Below are positions 25,919-35,056 of a DNA stretch of 61,245 nucleotides, piece after piece (positions within the stretch are counted from its first letter, which is position 1; each line of letters opens with the position of its first letter). The stretch covers positions 1 to 61,245 of the forward strand of contig CALAZS010000044.1 in the NCBI GenBank assembly GCA_937926265.1, in the 5' to 3' direction. The position numbers were made by a program, and so were the translations under genes. Below the pieces are notes generated by a model. That model saw nothing but the letters and a program-made list of their open reading frames with translations. It was not told the origin of the DNA and searched no databases. Source of the stretch: an uncultured Gammaproteobacteria bacterium. GTDB taxonomy: Bacteria; Pseudomonadota; Gammaproteobacteria; Chromatiales; Chromatiaceae.

Positions 25919-27064
25919 ATGGATTTCGACAGCTTACTTAACCTGATGGCAGAAAAACGGGCTTCTGACCTGTTTATATCCGCAGGTATTCCGCCCAGCA
26001 TGAAACTGCATGGTCGGGTTATGCCGGTTTCCAAAACCGTACTTGATGAAGATCAGGCCCGGGAAGTGGTGCTGTCCATCATGTCACCTGCGCAGCGCGA
26101 CGAATTTCATAATACCAAGGAATGTAACTTTGCCATCAGCCGTGATGACGTCGGCCGTTTCCGTGTCAGTGCGTTCGTGCAGAAAGATGCAATCGGTATG
26201 GTTATCCGTCGAATAGAATCCCGTATTCCGGAAATTGAAGAACTTAACCTGCCGCCAATTATTCATGACCTGGCAATGACCAAGCGCGGACTGGTGATTT
26301 TTGTTGGTGCTACCGGTACCGGTAAGTCCACTTCACTGGCTTCCATGCTGGGTTATCGTAACCGCAACAGTACCGGCCATATCATCAGTATCGAAGACCC
26401 GATAGAATTTGTACACGATCATGACGGCTGCATTATCACCCAGCGTGAAATAGGCGCTGATACCGAGTCATATGATGTTGCATTGAAGAATACCCTGCGC
26501 CAGGCACCAGACGTGATTCTTATCGGCGAGATTCGTGCCCGGGAAGTTATGGATTATGCAATTGCATTTGCCGAAACCGGTCACCTGTGCCTGTCTACGC
26601 TGCATGCCAATAACGCCAACCAGGCACTTGACCGCATTATCAACTTCTTCCCGGAAGAAAGACGCGATCAATTGCTGATGGATTTATCCTTGAACCTCAA
26701 AGCGATTGTTGCGCAGCAACTGGTAAGAAAACCTGATGGCAGCGGGCGTCGGGCAGTGGTTGAAGTGTTAATCAATACGCCGCTGGTTTCAGAGCTGATC
26801 AAGAAAGGTGAAGTTCATCTTCTTAAAGAGCAAATGAAACGTGGTGGTGAGCAGGGCATGATTACTTTCGACCAGGCGCTTTACAATCTTTATAAAGAAG
26901 GCGAAATTTCCTACGACGATGCCATCCTGCATGCAGACTCTGCCAACGAGGTACGCCTGATGATCAAGCTGGGTGACGAGAACCTGGTGGCCACTTCATC
27001 TGCAACAGCACTGAACAGTGCTGATCTTATGGAAGATGAAGATCCGGGAACCTCAATTCGCTGA
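25919..27064 (+). CDS. pilU: PilT-like accessory ATPase PilU
   Basis: PilU is a PilT paralogue that assists retraction. The 381-residue protein starts MDFDSLLNLMAEKRASDLFISAG. It has Walker A GATGTGKSTS, IISIEDPIEFVHDHDG, Walker B VILIGEIRAREVM and a C-terminal acidic extension that distinguishes it from PilT. A ribosome site (AGGGG) lies upstream in the 52-base spacer. Its last 12 bases overlap the end of the convergent GGDEF-EAL gene, as expected for neighbouring functions in twitching control. Confidence 0.95.
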   Translation: MDFDSLLNLMAEKRASDLFISAGIPPSMKLHGRVMPVSKTVLDEDQAREVVLSIMSPAQRDEFHNTKECNFAISRDDVGRFRVSAFVQKDAIGMVIRRIESRIPEIEELNLPPIIHDLAMTKRGLVIFVGATGTGKSTSLASMLGYRNRNSTGHIISIEDPIEFVHDHDGCIITQREIGADTESYDVALKNTLRQAPDVILIGEIRAREVMDYAIAFAETGHLCLSTLHANNANQALDRIINFFPEERRDQLLMDLSLNLKAIVAQQLVRKPDGSGRRAVVEVLINTPLVSELIKKGEVHLLKEQMKRGGEQGMITFDQALYNLYKEGEISYDDAILHADSANEVRLMIKLGDENLVATSSATALNSADLMEDEDPGTSIR

Positions 27065-29431
27065 TTTGGCGTAATATCCCGGGTAATTGTTGACCAAAAG
27101 TATCTGGGGTTTGCTGAACAGATAGCCCTGTCCCATATCGATACCTATTTCGGCAAGCTTGTCGCGGGTTTCATTGGTTTCGATAAATTCAGCAATGGTC
27201 AGCAGGCCAAGTTTTTTGCCGACGTTGTGAATGGCATCAACCATTACCAGGGAAGATTTGTCATCCGCAGCGCTCTTGATAAAGGCTCCGTCTATCTTGA
27301 TGTAATCCAGCGGCAGATTTTTAAGATAGGAAAACGAGCTCAGGCCACTGCCAAAATCATCGAGGGCAATGTAACAGCCCAATGATTGCATGCTTTCCAT
27401 GAATTTTCTGGCCAGTTCCAGGTTGGAAATGGCAACCGTTTCCGTTATTTCAAGGCATAATCTTCCGGGGGGCAGTTCGAGTGTTTCTACGATTTTTTTC
27501 AACTCCAGCATGTTTTCAGCGGAACTGAGTGTCTGGCCTGACAGGTTTACCGCGTATACCGTTGGGTCAAGCGGGGTTGCCACCACATGCTGGCAAACCT
27601 GGTGAAACACCCAAAGGTCAATTTTATCCATCATGCCATAGCGTTCAGCTACCGGGATGAATGCCATCGGCGATATCACTTTTTCGTTGTTGTCATTCAT
27701 GCGTAACAGAATTTCGACGTGTTTGCGCCCCTGGCTACGCAAACTTAGAGGTTCGATTGTCTGGTAGCAAAGTACGAAATTATTCTGTTCAAGTGCATTA
27801 TTGATACGGTCAATCCAGTCCGATTCCAGGGCTTTTTGTGTCAGTGTGCTGTCATCAATATGAACCATTTTGATCTGGTTGCGACCGGAGTTTTTTGCCA
27901 TGTAGCAGGCCGTATCAATGGCTTTATACAGGTAATCATAGTCGTTGAAACCGGGCGGTATGACGATCATGCCGATGCTGGCACCAATGCGGAAACGCTT
28001 TTCCTCCCAGATAAACTGAAAACTTTTTATTGATTCCAAAACATGGTTCACAATTCGTGATGATGCTTCTGCGTCGATATTGGATAAAAACAGGCCGAAT
28101 TCGTCGCCACCGAGCCTGGCAAAAAAGTCACTTTTTCTTATCAGCGGTTTTAGGTACTCAGCCAGTTGCTTTAACAGTTGGTCACCGGCATGATGGCCGC
28201 AGGAATCGTTAACCGCTTTGAAGCTGTCGAGGTCGATAAGGCACATCGCATGGGACAGGTCGGTATCATAGAGTTCAAGTGATTTGGATACCCTGTTTTC
28301 AAATTCGCGCCGGTTGAACAGGCCCGTCAAGGCATCATGGCTGGCCTGGTATTCAATTTTTTTCAACAGTGTTTGAGACTGTGTGATATCGTGAAAACTG
28401 ACAATGACACCACTGGTTTCACCATAAATATCGACAATTGGTGAGATTGCGACGGTAATGTCGTATTCGATATCTTCAAATGAGTGCAGTGTTATATTCT
28501 TGGACAGCGGGTTGAGATCTTCATTGTTAAGTAGTTTTTCCGCAGCTTCCCATAGCCATATATTCCTGATTTTATCATGGGCAGGAAAGCCATCTATGAG
28601 TTTTTCTCCAACCAGGTCCTTGGCCTGTTTGCCGATTAGTGTTTCAGCAGTTTTATTGACGTATTCAATCGTGCTGTTACGGTCGGTGGTAATAACCGCA
28701 TCACCTAAACTGCGTATTGTGCTTTGCGCTTTGTCTTTCGCTGTTGTTAGTGCATCTTCAGACAGGCGCGTCTGGCGACTGACGTAAATTATAATAATGA
28801 AAGACAGCAGGAAGATGCTGCCAAAAATCAGGTAGTTTAACTGTCTGTCAGATTCAATTTGCTGCTGGGCGATGTTGCTTATGTTTTCAAGTTCGTTTCG
28901 ATAGTCAGCGAGAAGACCGGAAAAATAATCAATAATAATGCCCTGAGTTGGATAAACCTCATCAAGCAATATTTGTGTGGCTTGCTGATGTTCCTCCTCG
29001 TCATCGCTTAACGCCATTTGTGCTGCCTGACGTTGTCTCATTAAAGCGGGTCTGATGGATTTATTCAGGTTTTCAAAAACCGTTTTTTCTGCATCGGATA
29101 ATCCAAGCTCAAACAGCTCCTGTCTGACGAGAACAAACTCCGTGGCTTTCTCATCGAGCTGCTGATTGATCTCATCACGATCAAAATAGTCCTCTGTATG
29201 GATCATGCGCATTGTCAGTCGGGTACGTGAGCGGGCGACCTCGGCTAACTTGGCAATCAGGTCCATTTTTTTGCCGATGATGGTTGAGCTATCCATGACT
29301 TTACTGACGTAGTCCATCTGTTGCAGACTGATCAGCCAGGTAATGACCATGGCAACCATAACCGCAATAAAGCCGGCAACAACTGTTACCAGGATTTTTG
29401 AATTTGAAATTTTTTTATTGTTATTGCTCAT
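27053..29431 (-). CDS. Membrane-bound PAS-GGDEF-EAL cyclic-di-GMP protein
   Basis: A 792-residue protein with a helix at about 13-35, a helical periplasmic sensor region (40-195) of the four-helix type, a helix at 199-217, a PAS domain (about 235-350), GGDEF and EAL domains. GGDEF is intact at 441-445 and is preceded by the inhibitory-site motif RKSD (432-435). The EAL signature reads EILLR at 573-577. The downstream residues (ITETVAI, DDFGSG, DYIKIDG, AEFIE, GQGYLFSKP) are retained, so both synthesis and hydrolysis of c-di-GMP are possible. Proximity to pilTU suggests control of pilus or surface behaviour, which is inference. Confidence 0.92.
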   Translation of the reverse strand: MSNNNKKISNSKILVTVVAGFIAVMVAMVITWLISLQQMDYVSKVMDSSTIIGKKMDLIAKLAEVARSRTRLTMRMIHTEDYFDRDEINQQLDEKATEFVLVRQELFELGLSDAEKTVFENLNKSIRPALMRQRQAAQMALSDDEEEHQQATQILLDEVYPTQGIIIDYFSGLLADYRNELENISNIAQQQIESDRQLNYLIFGSIFLLSFIIIIYVSRQTRLSEDALTTAKDKAQSTIRSLGDAVITTDRNSTIEYVNKTAETLIGKQAKDLVGEKLIDGFPAHDKIRNIWLWEAAEKLLNNEDLNPLSKNITLHSFEDIEYDITVAISPIVDIYGETSGVIVSFHDITQSQTLLKKIEYQASHDALTGLFNRREFENRVSKSLELYDTDLSHAMCLIDLDSFKAVNDSCGHHAGDQLLKQLAEYLKPLIRKSDFFARLGGDEFGLFLSNIDAEASSRIVNHVLESIKSFQFIWEEKRFRIGASIGMIVIPPGFNDYDYLYKAIDTACYMAKNSGRNQIKMVHIDDSTLTQKALESDWIDRINNALEQNNFVLCYQTIEPLSLRSQGRKHVEILLRMNDNNEKVISPMAFIPVAERYGMMDKIDLWVFHQVCQHVVATPLDPTVYAVNLSGQTLSSAENMLELKKIVETLELPPGRLCLEITETVAISNLELARKFMESMQSLGCYIALDDFGSGLSSFSYLKNLPLDYIKIDGAFIKSAADDKSSLVMVDAIHNVGKKLGLLTIAEFIETNETRDKLAEIGIDMGQGYLFSKPQILLVNNYPGYYAKSAN

Positions 29432-29583
29432 TCAAACTATTCGTACCCGAATAAAAAACCGTGATGGCTTCTTTGTATAAGCGGCAGAAGGTAAATAATC
29501 TTAAGCAATAAATTTAATTAAGCCTGATCAATTCCAGGATGTCATCCTGACGAAAGCGGAAATCAAAGGTTAATCAGACTATC

Positions 29584-30429
29584 TTAGATGTAGAAATCAA
29601 CATTCCCACCAGCATTACTGTTGCCTGGTGCGGCACTGTAAGACTGTTGCAGTCTTTGTTGTTCCTGACCGGGTGGGCCGGGTAGTTCCTGGCTGGGTAG
29701 TTCAGGGTTAGCTTCATCAGCAGGGCTGGTGTTGTCCGCCCCGAAAACCGGAGGGGCAGCAAAGGCTTCTTCAGATTGATAGGGTGAATCGATTCGTTCT
29801 CCCTGTCCTGGTAAAGGTGCCAGCTCAACAGGCTCCAGTTCAGGCTCATTATCATCAATAACCGGCTCAGTTTCCTGGTTGGCAACACGCTGGGCATTCA
29901 AGGATAGTTGTGCTGCCCGGGATGCGGCTGCCTGACCAGCTGGTTCTTCACTGGCAGCTTCTTCGCTGACATCAATTTCCAACAGCACACGATCGCTGTT
30001 GCTGGCAGTGAGACTGGCAACATCTTCACCACTGGATTGCTGTGCGTCCAGAAATTCGCGTGTCTGTTTCTGCCGTTCAGACTGGGATTCACTAATGCGT
30101 TTGGATTCTTCCAGTAATTTTTCCCAGGTGGTGGGCTCTTCCGACAAGGGAGATAAAGGCGAAGCAATTGGCTCAACCGGTTGTGGATCAGGCCTTAACG
30201 AGGCGAGTACAGGCCCAAGGGATAGAAAGCCCTGTTCATTTTTGGGTTTCTCTGAAAAATCAGGTAATCCGGAATCTTCGCGATAGCCGGCAGTAACTGC
30301 ACGAAGTGAATCGCCGGAAGCGAGACTTTCATCGGGTTTTTCCAGCGCAAAACCGGAACCAATAGTTCTGCTACCCACGCCATAGGACTGGGGAAGAGCA
30401 TTAAACAGGTTGCCGGCTACATCAATCAT
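29584..30429 (-). CDS. Disordered Pro/Glu/Ser-rich protein of unknown function
   Basis: A 281-residue protein that I do not recognise. It has no signal peptide or transmembrane segment. A short N-terminal segment (MIDVAGNLFNALPQSYGVG) looks structured. A charged helix follows near residues 105-135 (EKLLEESKRISESQSERQK), and the rest is rich in P, E, S, A and Q. The C-terminus ends GGNVDFYI, which may be a docking tail. Codon use resembles its neighbours. It is divergent from the small gene at 30641 and upstream of the GGDEF-EAL gene on the same strand, with a 152-base gap. Confidence 0.6.
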   Translation of the reverse strand: MIDVAGNLFNALPQSYGVGSRTIGSGFALEKPDESLASGDSLRAVTAGYREDSGLPDFSEKPKNEQGFLSLGPVLASLRPDPQPVEPIASPLSPLSEEPTTWEKLLEESKRISESQSERQKQTREFLDAQQSSGEDVASLTASNSDRVLLEIDVSEEAASEEPAGQAAASRAAQLSLNAQRVANQETEPVIDDNEPELEPVELAPLPGQGERIDSPYQSEEAFAAPPVFGADNTSPADEANPELPSQELPGPPGQEQQRLQQSYSAAPGNSNAGGNVDFYI

Positions 30430-30640
30430 TCAAATTCCATCCATGCAAAGCTTTCCTGTCTGAAGGGAAGGCTATTAATAAGTATATGGGAAAAAGCGCT
30501 AAATGGCAGTTTTATAAGACAAAAATGTGATCTTTTGACGGGTTTTTGATGTATTTCAGGAAAAAGCTTCCCGTAATTACGTATTTACATGTTTTGTCAT
30601 GCGTTAAAATCCCGACAAATTAAGCAACCAAGTAGATATT

Positions 30641-31027
30641 ATGGCAAATCGGGATTTGATGGCTGTTTTCCTAAATGGCGTCGCGCAACTTGAATATGAC
30701 CGCAAAAAACCCTTGAGCGAGTTTCAAACTGACTACCTTGTTAACATGGATAACAAGATGGATGCAGGCATTCAACTGGGTGAAGAAGTGCTGGATAATC
30801 CGGAAGTAGTGGAAAGGGTAAAATTTGTTGCCGGAAACCTGTTGCATGCAATGAAGTCGAACGACGAGTCTTCCTGTGCTGCTTTTTGTGCCTACATGGC
30901 GACCAGGATGCCGGATTTGAAGCAGGTAAAAATGGCTGATCTGAATGACGAGGTAACCATCGAACTGGTATTTGACCAGGAATATCGTCGACCGGTTTCC
31001 ATACCGGTGACGACCCTTAACGGTTAG
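30641..31027 (+). CDS. Conserved hypothetical protein, 128 residues
   Basis: A small soluble protein beginning MANRDLMAVFLNGVAQLEYDRKKPL, mostly helical with a cysteine pair (SSCAAFC) near residue 84. I believe similar short proteins occur in other gammaproteobacteria but know of no assigned function. It ends 30 bases before the convergent gor stop codon. The leader has a TAAAAT -10-like element about 35 bases before the ATG, with no strong -35. Confidence 0.65.
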   Translation: MANRDLMAVFLNGVAQLEYDRKKPLSEFQTDYLVNMDNKMDAGIQLGEEVLDNPEVVERVKFVAGNLLHAMKSNDESSCAAFCAYMATRMPDLKQVKMADLNDEVTIELVFDQEYRRPVSIPVTTLNG

Positions 31028-31057
31028 GATTAATACTTGTAATACTTTCTGGAAAAA

Positions 31058-32461
31058 TCAGCTGGCTTCCTGCCATTCCAGGCCATCATCAACTGAATGA
31101 TGACTATTGTGATTTCTTACCGGATGTTTCATCGTGACCAGTTCTTCGGCACTGCTTGGATGAATTGCAACGGTGCTGTCAAAGTCAGCCTTGGTTGCAC
31201 CCATTTTTACCGCCACTGCAAAACCCTGCATCATTTCATCAGCGCTATCGCCCAGGATATGAATTCCGGAAATTTTTTCATCTTCTCCGGTGCAGACCAG
31301 TTTCATCACTGTTTTCGTATTTGAGTCTGCCAGCGAGCGACGCATCGGTGTGAAGTCACTTTGATAAACGGTCACTTTTTCACCGGATTGTCTGGCTTGC
31401 TCTTCAGTCTGACCAACAGTACTGATGGGTGGATGAGAGAAAACTACGCTCGGAATATTGCTGTAGTCCTGCTTCAGCAGGCTTTCGCCGTTGAACAGTC
31501 TTCTCGCCAGCTTTCTTCCTGCAGCAATTGCCACCGGTGTTAAAGGTACCTTGCCGGTAACATCACCCACAGCATAAATGCCAGGAACTGAAGTCTGCTG
31601 GTAATCATCAACAGTAATAAAACCATTGGATGATTCGATACCAGCCTGATCAAGCGCTAATGTCGATGTCGATGGTTTACGACCGGTTGCCCAGATAACC
31701 TGGTCAAAAGCCGTCAGGGTTTCACGGTCAGAGCGAATGCTGATCAAGCCATCATGCTGGAAAAGTTCTTTAGTCATGAAACTGCATTTAACTTCAATGC
31801 CCTGGTCTTCCATTTCGAACTGAATGGCTTCGCTCATGCTCGAGTCGAAATTTTCCAGCAAACGATCTTCCAGGGTTAAAACTGTGACATCACTGCCCAG
31901 GCTGTTTAACACACCAGCCACTTCAACACCGATATATCCGCCACCGATAATGGCAACCTTCCCGGGCTGTTGCTTGAGCTCAAAGAAGCCGTCAGAAGTA
32001 ATACCGAGTTCAGCGCCGGTAACAGGAGGAACCATCGGCTGGCTGCCAGTTGATATCACGATATGGTCAGCCGAGTAGACTTCACCATTGACTTCAACCT
32101 CGTGTGCAGAAATGAATCGGCCAAATCCCTGAATCAGTTTGATACCCTGTGCGACAACATACTCATCCCAGTAGTTGATGATATTGCTGATGTACTCATC
32201 CCTGCCGTTGATTAAACGTTGCCAGTTAAATTCACTGGTTTCAACGTTCAGACCAAAGCCTGCTGCTTCATGAATATCATGTGCCAGGCTGGCAGCATGC
32301 CACATGACCTTTTTGGGTACACAGCCGTTGTTAACGCAGGTGCCGCCTATACTGCCGCCTTCGATTAAAGCAACCTGTTTGCCAAGTTGGGCAGCAGTTT
32401 CTGCTGCTGCCAGGCCACCACTGCCGGCTCCAATTACCAACATGTCAAAATGCTTTTTCAT
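31058..32461 (-). CDS. gor: Glutathione-disulfide reductase
   Basis: Gor reduces oxidised glutathione with NADPH. The 467-residue flavoprotein has the FAD-binding VIGAGSGGLAAAETAA, the redox disulfide GGTCVNNGCVPKK (C42, C47), the NADPH-binding GGGYIGVEVAGVLNSLG and the C-terminal dimer-interface AIHPSSAEELVTM with the active-site His-Glu pair. It lies 31 bases downstream of the hybrid peroxiredoxin gene on the same strand, so one operon can both reduce peroxide and regenerate the glutathione used. Confidence 0.94.
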   Translation of the reverse strand: MKKHFDMLVIGAGSGGLAAAETAAQLGKQVALIEGGSIGGTCVNNGCVPKKVMWHAASLAHDIHEAAGFGLNVETSEFNWQRLINGRDEYISNIINYWDEYVVAQGIKLIQGFGRFISAHEVEVNGEVYSADHIVISTGSQPMVPPVTGAELGITSDGFFELKQQPGKVAIIGGGYIGVEVAGVLNSLGSDVTVLTLEDRLLENFDSSMSEAIQFEMEDQGIEVKCSFMTKELFQHDGLISIRSDRETLTAFDQVIWATGRKPSTSTLALDQAGIESSNGFITVDDYQQTSVPGIYAVGDVTGKVPLTPVAIAAGRKLARRLFNGESLLKQDYSNIPSVVFSHPPISTVGQTEEQARQSGEKVTVYQSDFTPMRRSLADSNTKTVMKLVCTGEDEKISGIHILGDSADEMMQGFAVAVKMGATKADFDSTVAIHPSSAEELVTMKHPVRNHNSHHSVDDGLEWQEAS

Positions 32462-32492
32462 GGTTATCTCCTGTATATAGTTGCGGAAGTAA

Positions 32493-33260
32493 TCAGGCGG
32501 CTTTTTCTGCTGCCTTATAATCTTTCAGGTTATCTTCCAGGTAATCTTCCAACCTGTCAGACCCGCCGATACGCTCACCATTAATGAACACCTGCGGTAC
32601 CGTGGTTTCACCCGAAATGGCACGGATCGTGGCTTCGTTGAAATCGCGGTTAAGTACGAGTTCTTCAAAATCAATACCGGCATCATGTAACAGGCCCTTT
32701 GCTTTGACGCAGAATGGACAGCCGTCACGACTGAAAATAGTGACATCCAGTGGCTTGGCGGCATTTGGCGCAATATAACCCAGCATGGTATCGGCATCTG
32801 ACACTTCAAACGGGTCGCCTGGTACATCGGGTTCAATGAACATTTTTTCGATAATGCCGTTTTTAACCAGCATTGAATAACGCCATGAACGTTTACCAAA
32901 GCCCAGGTCATCCTTATCAACAAGCAGACCCATTTTTTCAGTGAATTCACCGTTGCCGTCCGGCATGAAGGTTACGTTTTCTGCATCCTGCTGTGCTTTC
33001 CACTCATTCATTACAAATGCATCGTTTACAGAAATACAAATGACTTCGTCCACACCGTGCTGTTTCAAAATTGGCGCAAGCTGGTTGTAACGTGGAACGT
33101 GCGTAGATGAACAGGTTGGCGTGAATGCACCCGGCAGGGCAAAAACCACTACGGTGCGATTTTCAAATATTGACTGACTGGATACATCTACCCACTCGTG
33201 GTCACGACGGGTACGGAATGTAACTTCAGGAACCTGCTGGTTTTCTTTGTTTTCTAACAT
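32493..33260 (-). CDS. Hybrid peroxiredoxin 5-glutaredoxin
   Basis: A 255-residue fusion. Residues 1-165 form a Prx5-type peroxiredoxin with the peroxidatic cysteine in FTPTCSSTHVP (C50). Residues 170-250 are a glutaredoxin with CPFC (181-184) and the GSH-binding TVPQVFINGERIGGSD. It reduces peroxides with electrons from glutathione through its own glutaredoxin domain, as characterised for such hybrids in Haemophilus. The start at 33260 is backed by GAGGAG 7 bases upstream. It is followed by gor, and an OxyR-like site lies upstream. Confidence 0.95.
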   Translation of the reverse strand: MLENKENQQVPEVTFRTRRDHEWVDVSSQSIFENRTVVVFALPGAFTPTCSSTHVPRYNQLAPILKQHGVDEVICISVNDAFVMNEWKAQQDAENVTFMPDGNGEFTEKMGLLVDKDDLGFGKRSWRYSMLVKNGIIEKMFIEPDVPGDPFEVSDADTMLGYIAPNAAKPLDVTIFSRDGCPFCVKAKGLLHDAGIDFEELVLNRDFNEATIRAISGETTVPQVFINGERIGGSDRLEDYLEDNLKDYKAAEKAA

Positions 33261-33397
33261 GATAAATCTCCTCATTAATTTAAAAATTGGGCTTAAAAAA
33301 GATTTAGGCCAATTCAGGGCAGTTAAAACTGATAAATTCAGTCCAATCCTGCTCTGAATGTTGAGGAGATTATCGGGTGGAATTTAAAATAGATAAA

Positions 33398-33434
33398 ATC
33401 GTTTGATTTTATAAAAATGATAGTTAAAAACTAT
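33398..33434 (-). promoter_or_regulatory. OxyR-like binding site upstream of the peroxiredoxin-gor operon
   Basis: The 37-bp layout ATAG-N7-CTAT-N7-ATAG-N7-CTAT of OxyR is matched with correct spacing: ATCG (33398), TTAT (33409), ATAG (33420) and CTAT (33431), which is 14 of 16 defining bases. The right half (ATAGTTAAAAACTAT) also fits the internal t and a positions. It lies about 140-175 bases upstream of the hybrid peroxiredoxin start, a typical OxyR target. A perfect inverted repeat (ATAAAATC/GATTTTAT) overlaps its left side. Confidence 0.55.
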
Positions 33435-33480
33435 CAATTGAGGCTTGGTTGAGTGTTTTTCCTGATCTGACCAGATCGTT

Positions 33481-33840
33481 TTAAGTATACATGGGCTTGT
33501 TTTCAGAAAGACGCAGCCAGCCTTTGATGATGCGGTAGATAATCCAGAAGGCATTGGCGAGCAACACAAAGTAGCCGACTACAATGAAAACCAGCACGAA
33601 GCCAATCGCCCCCCAAAGCAGACTGAACCAGAAAGTTCTTATTTGCCAGCGAAAATGAGATTCGTACTCGGTTCCCTCGGCATCGCTTTTTTTGATGTAA
33701 TTCAGAATGATGGCTGCAATGAAAGTAAAACCGACCAAAAATGATGCGGCCTGCAATGCGTAAACGATTATGGTGATGGTGCGCATTGAATCATTGTTTC
33801 CAGAAGATGATGCCGGTTGTACGGGTTCGAGGTTGTCCAT
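33481..33840 (-). CDS. DUF4870-family small membrane protein
   Basis: A membrane protein of 119 residues with three hydrophobic helices and the signature ESHFRWQIRTFWFSLLWG, shared by DUF4870-type proteins. The C-terminus ends YRIIKGWLRLSENKPMY, also conserved. The function is unknown. The start is uncertain: ATG 33840 (MDNLEPVQPAS) is preferred because a weak AGG precedes it, while an upstream ATG at 33876 has none. It lies between ubiA (divergent) and the OxyR-like region. Confidence 0.82.
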   Translation of the reverse strand: MDNLEPVQPASSSGNNDSMRTITIIVYALQAASFLVGFTFIAAIILNYIKKSDAEGTEYESHFRWQIRTFWFSLLWGAIGFVLVFIVVGYFVLLANAFWIIYRIIKGWLRLSENKPMYT

Positions 33841-33929
33841 GGAATCGACCTGATTGTTTCTGATACTCCTAATCATAATGTATTCGGCTGATTATGTCTT
33901 AGCGCCTTTTCTTTATCAGATTAGCCTTT

Positions 33930-33951
33930 ATCGGGTTAGAATCGGGTTAAA
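33930..33951. repeat. Two tandem 11-bp repeats upstream of ubiA
   Basis: ATCGGGTTAGA is followed directly by ATCGGGTTAAA, about 40 bases before the ubiA start. It is a small tandem duplication at a gene edge. Confidence 0.7.
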
Positions 33952-33990
33952 TTCAGGATTTTTTCATCTTCAGGTTAAAACTTCAGAGCA

Positions 33991-34875
33991 ATGACTGGTT
34001 TACGTGCACAATGGCCTAATTACGCGCAGCTGATGCGCCTGGATCGTCCAATAGGCACGTTGCTTCTGCTGTGGCCTACTGCCTGGGCATTATGGATTGC
34101 CTCACAGGGAAACCCGGATTTATGGATTCTGGTAGTTTTCGGGCTGGGTGTGTTTTTAATGCGATCAGCCGGATGCGTAATCAACGATTATGCAGACCGG
34201 GATATTGATAAGCATGTTAAGCGTACCAGTAACCGGCCATTAACAGCAGGGCGTGTTTCCGAGAAAGAAGCACTGATATTGTTCCTGGTGCTGGTTTCAA
34301 TGGCATTCGTTCTGGTGCTTTCACTGAATACATTCACCATTATGTTGTCTTTTGGTGGCGCTTTCCTTGCTGCCAGTTATCCCTTTATGAAACGATACAC
34401 TCATTTGCCGCAGGCATATCTAGGCATTGCATTTGCGTGGGCGGTGCCGATGGTGTTTGCAGCACACACGGGTGAGCTCGATTTGCGCTTGTGGTGGATA
34501 TTTGCCGCAACAGTGTTCTGGGCAGTTTCTTACGACACCATGTACGCGATGGTTGACCGGGATGATGATTTAAAAATAGGGGTTAAATCGACAGCTATAC
34601 TGTTTGGAAGCTATGACCGTTTCTGGATAGGTGTCTTCCAACTGGCATTTTTGGCATGCCTGGTGATGACGGGTATCGTGTTTTCCTTACATGCCGTTTA
34701 TTTTGCTGCTTTGCTGATTGCAGCTGGACAGTCGATTTATCACCAATGGTTAATCAGGGAACGTAACAGGGATAACTGCTTTAAGGCTTTTCTGGATAAC
34801 AATCGCCTGGGTGCAGTTGTTTTTGCCGGTATTGTGCTGGATTATCTTGTTATTCAGTTTCAGGTTGGGATTTGA
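33991..34875 (+). CDS. ubiA: 4-hydroxybenzoate polyprenyltransferase
   Basis: UbiA attaches the polyprenyl chain to 4-hydroxybenzoate at the membrane in ubiquinone synthesis. The 294-residue protein has the N-terminal LMRLDRPIGTLLLLWPTAWAL, the two Mg/pyrophosphate motifs NDYADRDID and DRDDDLKIG, and about eight membrane helices. Length is typical. The chorismate lyase gene ubiC, its usual partner, is not adjacent. A strong terminator follows the gene. Confidence 0.96.
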   Translation: MTGLRAQWPNYAQLMRLDRPIGTLLLLWPTAWALWIASQGNPDLWILVVFGLGVFLMRSAGCVINDYADRDIDKHVKRTSNRPLTAGRVSEKEALILFLVLVSMAFVLVLSLNTFTIMLSFGGAFLAASYPFMKRYTHLPQAYLGIAFAWAVPMVFAAHTGELDLRLWWIFAATVFWAVSYDTMYAMVDRDDDLKIGVKSTAILFGSYDRFWIGVFQLAFLACLVMTGIVFSLHAVYFAALLIAAGQSIYHQWLIRERNRDNCFKAFLDNNRLGAVVFAGIVLDYLVIQFQVGI

Positions 34876-34889
34876 GCCTGGCTATAAAG

Positions 34890-34921
34890 AAAAAACCCTC
34901 ACGTCCTGGTGAGGGTTTTTT
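34890..34921 (+). terminator. Rho-independent terminator after ubiA
   Basis: AAAAAACCCTCAC pairs with GTGAGGGTTTTTT around a short loop (GTCCTG). The GC-rich 7-bp centre has a T-run on the plus strand and an A-run that would serve the minus strand. It lies 14 bases after the ubiA stop. Confidence 0.88.
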
Positions 34922-35056
34922 GTCGCAAGCCTGGTTGGTAACAAGAGTGTCCTTTAGCCATTAATCCATTTTAGCTATTTCATCCTTGGTTATCCTTAAG
35001 GCGACGTAAAAACTATAAAATAATTTTTTTTGAAAATATGTAGGATTTTTCTGAAA

